Shown: positions 10,431 through 22,602 of the stretch, one piece after another | Layout of the letters: each line of letters starts with the position of its first letter | Position numbering within the stretch: the first letter of the stretch is position 1 | NCBI GenBank assembly: GCA_949752795.1 | Contig: CATKHW010000010.1 | Coordinates: 186,001 to 250,000 of the forward strand | DNA from: Hyperoodon ampullatus | Taxonomy: Eukaryota > Chordata > Mammalia > Artiodactyla > Ziphiidae | DNA: 64,000 bases | Direction: 5' to 3' | Position numbers and translations under genes: made by a program | Notes under the pieces: model-generated | Databases searched by the model: none | The model's input: the letters and a program-made list of their open reading frames with translations, nothing else | Told to the model about the DNA's origin: nothing

Positions 10431-12169
10431 AGACACTGTTCTCTTTCCTAACTCAGTTCAAGTGTAGCCATGTGTACAGGATCTTCATAAGTGATATCTT
10501 ATGATAAGTTTATTTTTCTCTGTGACTTATTTCACTTAGAATCATCGTAACTGAATCCACCCATTTTGCTGCTACTGGTCTTATGACATTGATTTCATGG
10601 CTGAGGGATATTCCATCGTACGTAAGTACCACAATTTTTTGAACCATTTTTATATTTCCTAGGATATTTAAGGTGTACCCAAGTTGAGGTCCTTGTAAGC
10701 AGTGCAGCCCTAAATTTTGGGGTGGCTCTGTCTTATTGATTTTCAGTTTTCCAAAGGTATATTCCCTAGACTGGAAGTGCCCTTCTGCTCTGTAGCTCTG
10801 TTCTTTACTTGTTTTAGGGAACACAATGCACTCCTCCAGAGAGGCAGTTGGCAATTTACATGCCGCCCATCAGCATAACAAGGCTCCCTGTTCTCCAGGA
10901 CCTGTCTTGCCTTTCTGGTTTTTACACATTTTGTGGATGTGTCTTTTGACCGGTGGGAAGTGATACTTCTTTGTAGTGCAGATTTGCATTGCCCGCTTGC
11001 TTGCTTGGCCAAAAAGGGCGTATGCGTTTTCTCCTGAATATGTTCAGGAGAAAACGCATACGCCCTTTTTGGCCAAGTGCATCATTGTCGAAGTTGTGCC
11101 CCTCTTCCTGTGCTTTAAAGGCGATTCCAACGTACCTCTTGAAATCTGTTTCCTGCTATTCTGCCTCGCTTTCAAGTCCGCCTCGTTGCCTTCCCTCAAC
11201 AGATTTTTGGACGATAGTTGTCCTTTATTACTCGGCCAGTTTGTGAATTGCTGTGCCCCTGAGCTCCATTTTTCAACTTGTTTTTGGTGAGGTGACCGCA
11301 AGTCCGAAATTTTGGTTCAGGACCTATGCTGGTTCCCTGTGGGGGGCTGAGACTTTGGTTAATTCTTCTTCCTGCCGGGAAATTACAGTGGTATGTGCCC
11401 GTCCAAATGCCTAACAGCTACTCTCTCATTGGTTCTCCCTCTTCCCTTTCATCCTCTGCCAAATTGGCAACCTGTGCTAACCAGGAGGTTAAAGGGGCTG
11501 TCTCTCCAAGTTGGGAGGATGATAGTAAAGCAGGTGTAAAGTCAAACCAGAGCACCAGGAGAGGGACTATTCATTGAGTTTTACAAACCTTTCGTATTCA
11601 CAGTGTGTCCGTTCTCTAGGTTTCCCGTACATGTTATAGCTGTAGTAATATTCCCTTCAACCTGGAGAGTTGGGACTCATGGAATGGGTGCCATGCATTA
11701 TTACTTTAAAGGGTCTGCATTTGCTCACCCAATCTCACCAATCCTGTCAGTCCCAAGTGTCCAGCCTTATGCCACATCCAGCTGTCGTTGTAGATAGGGT
11801 CATTCCAGGTTTCATCAGAGACCCTGAAGGAATTGTAAAGAATTTCCCAGTTTTTTTGTTTTGTTTTTGAAATTCCTTTTTATAGTGGGTTTGAGCTGAT
11901 TCTCGCTGCCATGTTTATGCCAGTCTAGACACACTTGATTCCCTTACGGAGACATATCAATACATAGGTTTTAAGATTCTTACTAGTCAGATATATTCCT
12001 CTGCGGGAAATATGGGGTTTGGGTCCCTTTCACTGAGGAAGGTGTAGGTCTTGTCTATTCCATAGTTGGTTTTTGGAACGGTACATGTGCTTATATCAAA
12101 CTCTGGTTTTATGCATCACCCCACCTCTCCTTCCCCCTTAAGCAGGCATAAGAGTGTTTTCTAAATGTG
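10431..12169 (+). repeat. Satellite unit 7, hybrid E/b
   Basis: Type E first half: a one-base insertion (CCCTTCTGCTC), and AAGTTTATTTTTC, which puts an early stop in the minus-strand ORF2 tail. The switch to type b falls between 11339 and 11390, the seam of a 3-unit duplication. Palindrome 11004-11077 has one mismatch next to the centre (GAATATGTTC). Confidence 0.95.
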
Positions 12170-13908
12170 AGACACTGTTCTCTTTCCTTACTCAGTTCAA
12201 GTGTAGCCATGTTTACAGGATCTTCATAAGTGATATCTTATGATAAGTTTCTTTTTCTCTGTGACTTATTTCACTTAGAATCATCGTACCTGAATCCACC
12301 CAATTTGCTGCTACTGGTCTTATGACATTGATTTCATGGCTGAGGGATATTCCATCGTACGTAAGTACCACAATTTTTTGAACCATTTTTATATTTCCTG
12401 GGATATTTAAGGTGTACCCAAGTTGAGGTCCTTGTAAGCAGTGCAGCCCTAAATTTTGGGGAGGCTCTGTCTTATTGATTTTCAGCTTTCCCAAGGTATA
12501 TTCCCTAGACTGGAAGTGCCCTTGGCTCTGTAGCTCTGTTCTTTACTTGTTTTAAGGAACACAATGCACTCCTCAGGAGAGGCAGTTGGCAATTTACATC
12601 CCGCCCATCAGCATAACAAGGCTCCCTCTTCTCCAGGGCCTGTCTTGCCTTTCTGGTTTTTACACATTTTGTGGATGTCCCTTTTGACCGGTGGGAAGTG
12701 ATACTTCTTTGTAGTGCAGATTTGCATTGCCCGCTTGCTTGCTTGGCCAAAAAGGTTGTATGCGTTTTCTCCTGAATATATTCAGGAGAAAACGCATACG
12801 CCCTTTTTGGCCAAGTGCATCATTGTCGAAGTTGTGCCCCTCTTCCTGTGCTTTAAAGGCGATTCCAACATACCTCTTGAAATCTGTTTCCTGCTATTCT
12901 GCCTCGCTTTCAAGTCCGCCTCGTTGCCTTCCCTCAACAGATTTTTGGACGATAGTTGTCCTTTATTACTCGGCCAGTTTGTGAATTGCTGTGCCTCTGA
13001 GCTCCATTTTTCAACTCGTTTTTTGTGAGCTGACCGCAAGTCCAAAATTTAGGTTCAGGAACTATATTGGTTCCCGGAGGGTGGCTGAGACTTTGGTTAA
13101 TTCTTCTTCCTGCCGGGAAATTACAGTGATATGTGCCCGTCCAAATGCCTAACAGCTACTCTCTCATTGGTTCTCCCTCTTCCCTTTCATCCTCTGCCAA
13201 ATTGGCAAGCTGTGTGAACCAGGAGGTTAAAGGGGCTGTCTCTCCAAGTTGGGAGGTTGATAGTAAAGCAGGTGGAAAGTCAAACCGGAGAACCAGGAGA
13301 GGGACTATTCGTTGAGTTTTAGAAACCTTTCGTATTCACAGTGTGTCCGTTCTCTAGGTTTCCCGTACATGTTATAGCTGTAGTGATATTCCCTTCATCC
13401 TGGAGAGTTGGGACCCATGGAATGGGTGCCAGGCATTTGTGCTTTAAATGGTGTGCATTTGCTCACCCAGTCTCACCAATCGTCTCAGTCCCAAGTGTCC
13501 CTCCTTATGTCACATCAAGCTGTTGTTGTAGATATGGTCATTCCAGGTTTCATCAGAGACCCTGAAGGAATTGTAAAGATTTTCCCAGTTTTTTTGTTTT
13601 GTTTTTGAAATTCCTTTTTATAGTGGGTTTGTGCTGATTCTCGCTGCCATGTTTATGCCAGTCTAGACACACTTGATTCCCTTACAGAGACATATCAATA
13701 CATAGGTTTTAAGGTTCTTACTAGTCAGATATATTCCTCTGCGGGAAATATGGGGTTTTGAGTCCCTTTCACTGAGGAAGTTGTAGGTCTTGTCTATTCC
13801 ATAGTTGGTTTTTGGAACGGTACCTGTTCTTATATCAAACTCTGGTTTTATGCATCACCCCACCTCTCCTTTCCCCTTAAGCAGGCTTAAGAGTGTTTTC
13901 TAAATGTG
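12170..13908 (+). repeat. Satellite unit 8, type C/c
   Basis: Copy of unit 5 at an offset of 5217, with A at 13291 against C at 8074. Palindrome 12742-12815 has the TT left-arm variant. Confidence 0.95.
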
Positions 13909-15647
13909 AGACACTGTTCTCTTTCCTAACTCAGTTCAAGTGTAGCCATGTTTACAGGATCTTCATAAGTGATATCTTATGATAAGTTTCTTTTTCTGTG
14001 TGACTTATTTCACTTAGAATCATCGTACCTGAATCCACCCATTTTGCTGCTACTGGTCTTATGACATTGATTTCATGGCTGAGGGATATTCCATCGTACG
14101 TAAGTACCACAATTATTTGAACCCTTTTTATATTTCCTGGGATATTTAAGGTGTACCCAAGTTGATGTCCTTGTAAGCAGTGCAGCCCTAAATTTTGGGG
14201 TGGCTCTGTCTTATTGATTTTCAGTTATCCCAAGGTATATTCCCTAGACTGGAAGTGCCCTTGGCTCTGTAGCTCTGTTCTTTGTTTGTTTTAGGGAACA
14301 CAATGTACTCCTCCAGAGAGGCAGTTGGCAATTTACATCCCGCCCATCAGCATAACAAGGCTCCCTGTTCTCCAGGGCCTGTCTTGCCTTTCTGGTTTTT
14401 ACACATTTTGTGGATGTCCCTTTTGACCGGTGGGAAGTGATACTTCTTTGTAGTGCAGATTTGCATTGCCCGCTTGCTTGCTTGGCCAAAAAGGGCGTAT
14501 GCGTTTTCTCCTGAATATATTCAGGAGAAAACGCATACGCCCTTTTTGGCCAAGTGCATCATTGTCGAAGTTGTGCCCCTCTTCCTGTGCTTTAAATGCG
14601 ATTCCAACGTACCTCTTGAAATCTGTTTCCTGCTATTCTGCCTCGCTTTCAAGTCCGCCTCGTTGCCTTCCCTCAACAGATTTTTGGACGATAGTTGTCC
14701 TTTATTACTCAGCCAGTTTGTGAATTGCTGTGCCCCTGAGCTCCATTTTTCAACTCGTTTTTGGTGAGCTGACCGCAAGTCCAATATTTTGGTTCAGGAC
14801 CTATACTGGTTCCCGGTGGGGGGCTGAGACTTTGGTTAATTCTTCTTCCTGCCTGGAAATTACAGTGATATGTGCCCGTCCAAATGCCTAACAGCTACTC
14901 TCTCATTGGTTCTCCCTCTTCCCTTTCACCCTCTGCCAAATTGGCAACCTGTGCAAACCAGGAGGTTAAAGGGGCTGTCTCTCCAAGTTGGGAGGATGAT
15001 AGTAAAGCAGGTGTAAAGTCAAACCGGAGCACCAGGAGAGGGACTATTCGTTGAGTTTTAGAAACCTTTCATATTCACAGTGTGTCCGTTCTCTAGGTTT
15101 CCCGTACATGTTATAGCTGTAGTAATATTCCCTTCAGCCTGGAGAGTTGGGACCCATGGAATGGGTGCCATGCATTATTGCTTTAAAGGGTCTGCATTTG
15201 CTCACCCAATCTCACCAATCCTCTCAGTCCCAAGTGTCCAGCCTTATGCCACATCCAGCTGTCGTTGTAGATACGGTCATTCCAGGTTTCATCAGAGACC
15301 CTGAAGGAATTGTAAAGAATTTCCCAGTTTTTTTGTTTTGTTTTTGAAATTCCTTTTTATAGTGGGTTTGAGCTGAATCTCGCTGCCATGTTTATGCCAG
15401 TCTAGACACACTTGCTTCCCTTACGGAGACATATCAATACATAGGTTTTAAGATTCTTACTAGTCAGATATATTCCTCTGCGGGAAATATGGGGTTTTGA
15501 GTCCCTTTCACTGAGGAAGGTGTAGTTCTTGTCTATTCCATAGTTGGTTTTTGGAACGGTACTTGTGCTTATATCAAACTCTGGTTTTATGCATCACCCC
15601 ACCTCTCCTTCCCCCTTAAGCAGGCATAAGAGTGTGTTCTAAATGTG
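13909..15647 (+). repeat. Satellite unit 9, type D/d
   Basis: Copy of unit 6 at an offset of 5217 with a few substitutions, for example CACTTGCTTCCC near 15410 where unit 6 has CACTTGATTCCC. Palindrome 14481-14554 is perfect. Confidence 0.95.
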
Positions 15648-17388
15648 AGACACTGTTCTCTTTCCTAACTCAGTTCAAGTGTAGCCATGTTTACAGGATC
15701 TTCATAAGTGATATCTTATGATAAGTTTATTTTTCTCTGTGACTTATTTCACTTAGAATCATCGTAACTGAATCCACCCATTTTGCTGCTACTGGTCTTA
15801 TGACATTGATTTCATGGCTGAGGGATATTCCATCGTACGTAAGTACCACAATTTTTTGAACCATTTTTATATTTCCTAGGATATTTAAGGTGTACCCAAG
15901 TTGAGGTCCTTGTAAGCAGTGCAGCCCTAAATTTTGGGGTGGCTCTGTCTTATTGATTTTCAGTTTTCCAAAGGTATATTCCCTAGACTGGAAGTGCCCT
16001 TCTGCTCTGTAGCTCTGTTCTTTACTTGTTTTAGGGAACACAATGCACTCCTCCAGAGAGGCAGTTGGCAATTTACATGCCGCCCATCAGCATAACAAGG
16101 CTCCCTGTTCTCCAGGACCTGTCTTGCCTTTCTGGTTTTTACACATTTTGTGGATGTGTCTTTTGACCGGTGGGAAGTGATACTTCTTTGTAGTGCAGAT
16201 TTGCATTGCCCGCTTGCTTGCTTGGCCAAAAAGGGCGTATGCGTTTTCTCCTGAATATGTTCAGGAGAAAACGCATACGCCCTTTTTGGCCAAGTGCATC
16301 ATTGTCGAAGTTGTGCCCCTCTTCCTGTGCTTTAAAGGTGATTCCAACGTACCTCTTGAAATCTGTTTCCTGCTATTCTGCCTCGCTTTCAAGTCCGCCT
16401 CGTTGCCTTCCCTCAACAGATTTTTGGACGATAGTTGTCCTTTATTACTCGGCCAGTTTGTGAATTGCTGTGCCCCTGAGCTCCATTTTTCAACTTGTTT
16501 TTGGTGAGGTGACCGCAAGTCCGAAATTTTGGTTCAGGACCTATGCTGGTTCCCTGTGGGGGGCTGAGACTTTGGTTAATTCTTCTTCCTGCCGGGAAAT
16601 TACAGTGATATGTGCCCGTTCAAATGCCTAACAGCTACTCTCTCATTGGTTCTCCCTTTTCCCTTTCATCCTCTGCCAAATTGGCAACCTGTGCGAACCA
16701 GGAGGTTAAAGGGGCTGTCTCTTCAAGTTGGGAGGTTGATAGTAAAGCAGATGGAAAGTCAAACAGGAACACCAGGAGAGGGACTATTCGTTGAGTTTTA
16801 GAAACCTTTCGTATTCACAGTGTGTCCGTTCTGTAGGTTTCCCGTACATGTTATAGCTGTACTAATATTCCCTTCAACCTGGAGAGTTGGGACCCATGGA
16901 ATGGGTGCCAGGCATTTGTGCTTTAAAGGGTCTGCATTTGCTCACCCAATCTCACCAATCGTCTCAGTCCCAAGTGTCCAGCCTTATGCCACATCCAGCT
17001 GTCATTGTAGATAGGGTCATTCCAGGTTTCATCAGAGACCCTGAAGGAATTGTAAAGAATTTCCCAGTTTTTTTTGTGTTGTTTTTGAAATTCCTTTTTA
17101 TAGTGGGTTTGAGCTGATTCTCGCTGCCATGTTTATGCCAGTCTAGACACACTTGATTCCCTTACGGAGACACATCAATACACAGGTTTTAACATTCTTA
17201 CAAGTCAGATATATTCCCCTGTTGGAAATATGGTGTTTTGAGTCCCTTTCACTGAGGAAGGTGTAGGTCTTGTCTATTACATAGGTGGTGTTTGGAACGG
17301 TACCTGTGCTTATATCAAACTCTGGTTTTATGCATCACCCCACCTCTCCTTCCCCCTTAAGCAGGCATAAGAGTGTTTTCTAAATGTG
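15648..17388 (+). repeat. Satellite unit 10, type E/e
   Basis: The first half copies unit 7. Second half e is marked by CGTTCAAATG, CTGTACTAATATTC, ACACATCAATACACAGG and TTACAAGTCAG. Palindrome 16221-16294 has the E-type centre mismatch. At 1741 bp it is the longest unit class. Confidence 0.95.
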
Positions 17389-19124
17389 AGACACTGTTCT
17401 CTTTCCTAACTCAGTTCAAGTGTAGCCATGTTTACAGGATCTTCATAAGTGATATCTTATGATAAGTTTCTTTTTCTGTGTGACTTATTTCACTTAGAAT
17501 CATCGTACCTGAATCCACCCATTTTGCTGCTACTGGTCTTATGACATTGATTTCATGGCTGAGGGATATTCCATCGTACGTAAGTACCACAATTTTTGAA
17601 CCATTTTTATATTTCCTGGGATATTTAAGGTGTACCCAAGTTGAGGTCCTTGTAAGCAGTGCAGCCCTAAATTTTGGGGTGGCTCTGTCTTATTGATTTT
17701 CAGTTTTCCCAATGTATATTCCCTAGACTGGAAGTGCCCTTGGCTCTGTAGCTCTGTTCTTTACTTGTTTTAGGGAACACAATGCACTCCTCCAGAGAGG
17801 CAGTTGGCAATTTACATCCCGCCCATCAGCATAACAAGGCTCCCTGTTCTGCAGGGCCTGTCTTGCCTTTTTGGTTTTTACACATTTTGTGGATGTCCCT
17901 TTTGACTGGTGGGAAGTGATACTTCTTTGTAGTGCAGATTTGCATTGCCCGCTTGCTTGCTTGGCCAAAAAGGGCGTATGCGTTTTCTCCTGAATATATT
18001 CAGGAGAAAACGAATACGCAATTTTTTGCCAAGTGCATCATTGTCGAAGTTGTGCCCCTCTTCCTGTGCTTTAAAGGCGATTCCAACGTACCTATTGAAA
18101 TCTGTTTCCTGCTATTCTGCCTCGCATTCAAGTCCGCCTCGTTGCCTTCCCTCAACAGATTTTTGGACGATAGTTGTCCTTTATTACTCGGCCAGTTTGT
18201 GAATTGCTCTTCCCCTGAGCTCCATTTTTCAACTCGTTTTTGGTGAGCTGACCGCAAGTCCAAAATTTTTGTTCAGGAACTATGCAGTTTCCCGGTGGGG
18301 GGCTGAGACTTTGGTTAATTATTCTTCCTGCCGGGAAGTTAGAGTGATATGTGCCCGTTCAAATGCCTAACAGCTACTCTCTCATTGGTTCTCCCTCTTC
18401 CCTTTCATCCTCTGCCAAATTGGCAACCTGTGCGAACCAGGAGGTTTAAGGGGCTGTCTCTCCAAGTTGGGAGGTTGATAGTAAAGCAGATGGAAAGTCA
18501 AACCGGAGCACCAGTAGAGGGACTATTCGTTGCGTTTTAGAAATCTTTCGTATTCACAGTGTGTCCGTTCTCTAGGTTTCCGGTACATGTTATAACTGTA
18601 GTAATATTCCCTTCAATCTGGAGAGTTGGGACCCATGGAATGGGTGCCATGCATTATTGCTTTAAAGGGTCTGCATTTGCTCACCCAATCTCACCAATCC
18701 TCTCAGTCCCAAGTGTGCAGCCTTATGCCACATCCAGATGTCGTTGTAAATAGGGTCATTCCAGGTTTCATCAGAGACGTGAAGGAATTGTAAAGAATTT
18801 CCCAGTTTTTTTTTTTGTTTTTGAAATTCCTTTTTATAGTGGGTTTGAGCTGATTCTCCCTGCCATGTTTATGCCAGTCTAGACACACTTGATTCCCTTA
18901 CGGAGACATATCAATACATAGGTTTTAAGATTCTTACTAGTCAGATATATTCCTCTGCGGGAAATATGGGGTTTTGAGTCCCTTTCACTGAGGAAGGTGT
19001 AGGTCTTGTCTATTCCATAGTTGGTTTTTGGAACGGTACCTGTGATGATATCAAACTCTGGTTTTATGCATCACCCCAACTCTCCTTCCACCTTAAGCAG
19101 GCATAAGAGTGTTTTCTAAAAGTG
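17389..19124 (+). repeat. Satellite unit 11, type F/f
   Basis: The right palindrome arm (within 17960-18033) has four substitutions (CGAATACGCAATTTTTTGCC) while the left arm is intact. The unit is 1736 bp long. The A-tail tract is an unbroken run of 11 T near 18805. Confidence 0.95.
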
Positions 19125-20863
19125 AGACACTGTTTTCTTTCCTAACTCAGTTCAAGTGTAGCCATGTTTACAGGATCTTCATAAGTGATATCTTATGATA
19201 AGTTTCTTTTTCTCTGTGACTTATTCCACTTAGAATCATCGTACCTGAATCCACCCATTTTGCTGCTACTGGTCTTATGACATTGATTTCATGGCTGAGG
19301 GATATTCCATCGTACGTAAGTACCACAATTTTTTGAACCATTTTTATATTTCCTGGGATATTTAAGGTGTACCCAAGTTGAGGTCCTTGTAAGCAGTGCA
19401 GCCCTAAATTTTGGGGTAGCTCTGTCTTATTGATTTTCAGTTTTCCCAAGGAATATTCCCTAGACTGGAAGTGCCCTTGGCTCTGTAGCTCTGTTGTTTA
19501 CTTGTTTTAGGGAACACAATGCACTCCTCCAGAGAGGCAGTTGGCAATTTACATCCCGCCCATCAGCATAACAAGGCTCCCTGTTCTCCAGGGCCTGTCT
19601 TGCCTTTCTGGTTTTTACACATTTTGTGGGTGTCCCTTTTTACCGGTGGGAAGTGATACTTCTTTGTAGTGCAGATTTGCATTGTCCGCTTGCTTGCTTG
19701 GCCAAAAAGGGCGTATGCGTTTTCTCCTGAATATATTCAGGAGAAAACGCATACGCCCTTTTTGGCCAAGTGCATCATTGTCGAAGTTGTGCCCCTCTTC
19801 CTGTGCTTTAAAGGCGATTCCAACGTACCTCTTGAAATCTGTTTCCTGCTATTCTGCCTCGCTTTCAAGTCCGCCTCGTTGCCTACCCTCAAAAGATTTT
19901 TGGACGATAGTTGTCCTTTATTACTCGGCCAGTTTGTGAATTGCTGTGCCCCTGAGCTCCATTTCTCAACTCGTTTTTGGTGAGCTGACCGCAAGTCCAA
20001 AATTTTGGTTCAGGACCTATACTGGTTCCCGGTGGGTGGCTGAGACTTTGGTTAATTCTTCTTCCTGCCGGGAAATTACAGTGATATGTGCCCGTCCAAA
20101 TGCCTAACAGCTCCTCTCTCATTGGTTCTCCCTCTTCACTTTCATCCTCTGCCAAATTGGCAACCTGTGCGAACCAGGAGGTTAAAGGGGCTCTCTCTAC
20201 AAGTTGGGAGGTTGATAGTAAAGCAGATGGAAAGTCAAACCGGAGCACCAGGATATGGACTATTCGTTGAGTTTTAGAAACCTTTTGTATTCACAGTGTG
20301 TCCGTTCTCTAGGTTTCCGGTACATGTTATAACTGTAGTAATATTCCCTTCAACCTGGAGTGTTGCGACCCATGGAATGGGTGCCATGCATTATTGCTTT
20401 AAAGGGTCTGCATTTGCTCACCCAATCTCACCAATCCTGTCAGTCCCAAGTGTCCAGCCATATGCCACATCCAGCTGTCGTTGTAGATAGGGTCATTCCA
20501 GGTTTCATCAGAGACCCTGAAGGAATTGTAAAGAATTTCCCAGTTTTTTTGTTTTGTTTTTGAAATTCCTTTTTATCGTGGGTTTGAGCTGATTCTCGCT
20601 GCCATGTTTATGCCAGTCTAGACACACTTGATTCCCTTATGGAGACATATCAATACATAGGTTTTAAGATTCTTACTAGTCAGATATATTCCTCTGCGGG
20701 AAATATGGGGTTTTGAGTCCCTTTCACTGAGGAAGGTGTAGGTCTTTTCTATTCCATAGTTGGTTTTTGGAACGGTACCTATGCTTATATCAAATTCTGG
20801 TTTTATGCATCACCCCACCTCTCCTTCCCCCTTAAGCAGGCATAAGAGTGTTTTCTAAATGTG
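19125..20863 (+). repeat. Satellite unit 12, type G/g'
   Basis: Type G is marked by ATTGTCCGC, CCTACCCTCAAAAG and ATTTCTCAACTCG. It matches units 29 and 35 up to about 20360, then switches to a tail shared with unit 17 (TTGCGACCC, CAGCCATATGCC). Palindrome 19697-19770 is perfect. Confidence 0.95.
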
Positions 20864-22602
20864 AGACACTGTTCTCTTTCCGAACTCAGTTCAAATGTAG
20901 CCATGTTTACAGCATCTTCATAAGTGATATCTTATGATAAGTTTCTTTTTCTGTGTGACTTATTTCACTTAGAATCATCGTACCTGAATCCACCCATTTT
21001 GCTGCTACTGGTCTTATGACATTGATTTCATGGCTGAGGGATATTCCATCGTACGTAAGAACCACAATTTTTTGAACCATTTTTATATTTCCTGGGATAT
21101 TTAAGGTGTACCCAAGTTGAGGTCCTTGTAAGCAGTGCAGCCCTAAATTTTGTGGTGGCTCTGTCTTATTGATTTTCAGTTTTCCCAAAGTATATTCCCT
21201 AGACTGGAAGTGCCCTTGGCTCTGTAGCTCTGTTCTTTACTTGTTTTAGGGAACACAATGTACTCATCCAGAGAAGCAGTTGGCAATTTACATCCCACCC
21301 TTCAGCATAACAAGGCTCCCTGTTCTCCAAGGCCTGTCTTGCCTTTCTGGTTTTTACACATTTTGTGGATGTCCCTTTTGACCGGAGGGAAGTGATACTT
21401 GTTTGTAGTGCAGATTTGCATTGCCCGCTTGCTTGCTTGGCCAAAAAGGGCGTATGCGTTTTCTCCTGAATATATTCAGGAGAAAACGCATACGCCCTTT
21501 TTGGCCAAGTGCATCATTGTCGAAGTTGTGCCCCTCTTCCTGTGCTTTAAAGGCGATTCCAACGTATCTCTTGAAATCTGTTTCCTGCTATTCCTCCTCG
21601 CATTCAAGTCCTCCTAGTTGCCTTCCCTCAACAGATTTTTGGACGATAGTTGTCCTTTATTACTCGGCCAGTTTGTGAATTGCTGTGCCCCTGAGCTCCA
21701 TATTTCAACTCGTTTTTGGTGAGCTGACCGCAAGTCCAAAATTTTGGTTCAGGGCCTATACTGGTTCCCGGTGGGGGGCTGAGACTTTTGTTAATTCTTC
21801 TTCCTGCCGGGAAATTACAGTGATATGTGCCCGTCCAAATGCCTAACAGCTACTCTCTCATTGGTTCTCCCTCTTCCCTTTCATCCTCTGCCAAATTGGC
21901 AACCTGTGTGAAACAGGAGGTTAAAGGGGCTGTCTCCCCAAGTTGGGAGGTTGATAGTAAAGCAGATGGAAAGTCAAACCGGAGCACCAAGAGAGGGACT
22001 ATTCGTTGAGGTTTAGAAACCTTTCGTATTCACAGTGTGTCCGTTCTCTAGGTTTCCCGTATATGTTATAACTGTAGTAATATTCCCTTCAACCTGGAGA
22101 GTTGGGACCCATGGAATGGGTGCCATGCATGATTGCTTTAAAGGGTCTGCATTTTCTCACCCAATCTCACCAATCCTCTCAGTCCCAAGTGTCCAGCCTT
22201 ATGCCACATCCAGCTGTCGTTGTAGATAGGGTCATTTCAGGTTTCATCAGAGACCCTGAAGGATTTGTAAAGAATTTCCCAGTTTTTTTGTTTTGTTTTT
22301 GAAATTCCTTTTTATAGTGGGTTTGAGCTGATTCTCGCTGCCATGTTTATGCCAGTCTAGACACACTTGATTCCCTTACGGAGACATATCAATACATAGG
22401 TTTTAAGATTCTTACTAGTCAGATATATTCCTCTGCGGGAAGTATGGGGTTTTGAGTCCCTTTCACTGACGAAGGTGTAGGTCTTGTCTATTCCATAGTT
22501 GGTTTTTGGAACGGTACCTGTGCTAATATCAAAGTCTGTTTTTATGCATCACCCCACCTCTCCTTCCCCCTTAAGTAGGCATATCAGTGTTTTCTAAATG
22601 TG
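20864..22602 (+). repeat. Satellite unit 13, hybrid A/h
   Basis: The first half is type A (CCGAACTCAG, GTAAGAACC). The second half h is marked by GCATGATTGC, CTGCATTTTCTC, AGGATTTGTAAAG and CATATCAGTG. The switch lies around 21710-21808. Palindrome 21436-21509 is perfect. Confidence 0.94.

Larger units (their letters stand above)
6173..16556 (+). repeat. 3-unit tandem segmental duplication (offset 5217)
   Basis: 6173-11339 is repeated as 11390-16556 (b-C/c-D/d-E). The seam is in hybrid unit 7. I noticed roughly eight to ten substitutions over about 5.2 kb. Confidence 0.9.
11390..20360 (+). repeat. Segment repeated 17 units later at 40948-49920
   Basis: The run b-C-D-E-F-G recurs at an offset of 29,558, rising to 29,560 after the T run of the F unit grows from 11 to 13. 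The match ends at 20360/49920, where the G-unit tails diverge. Confidence 0.88.
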
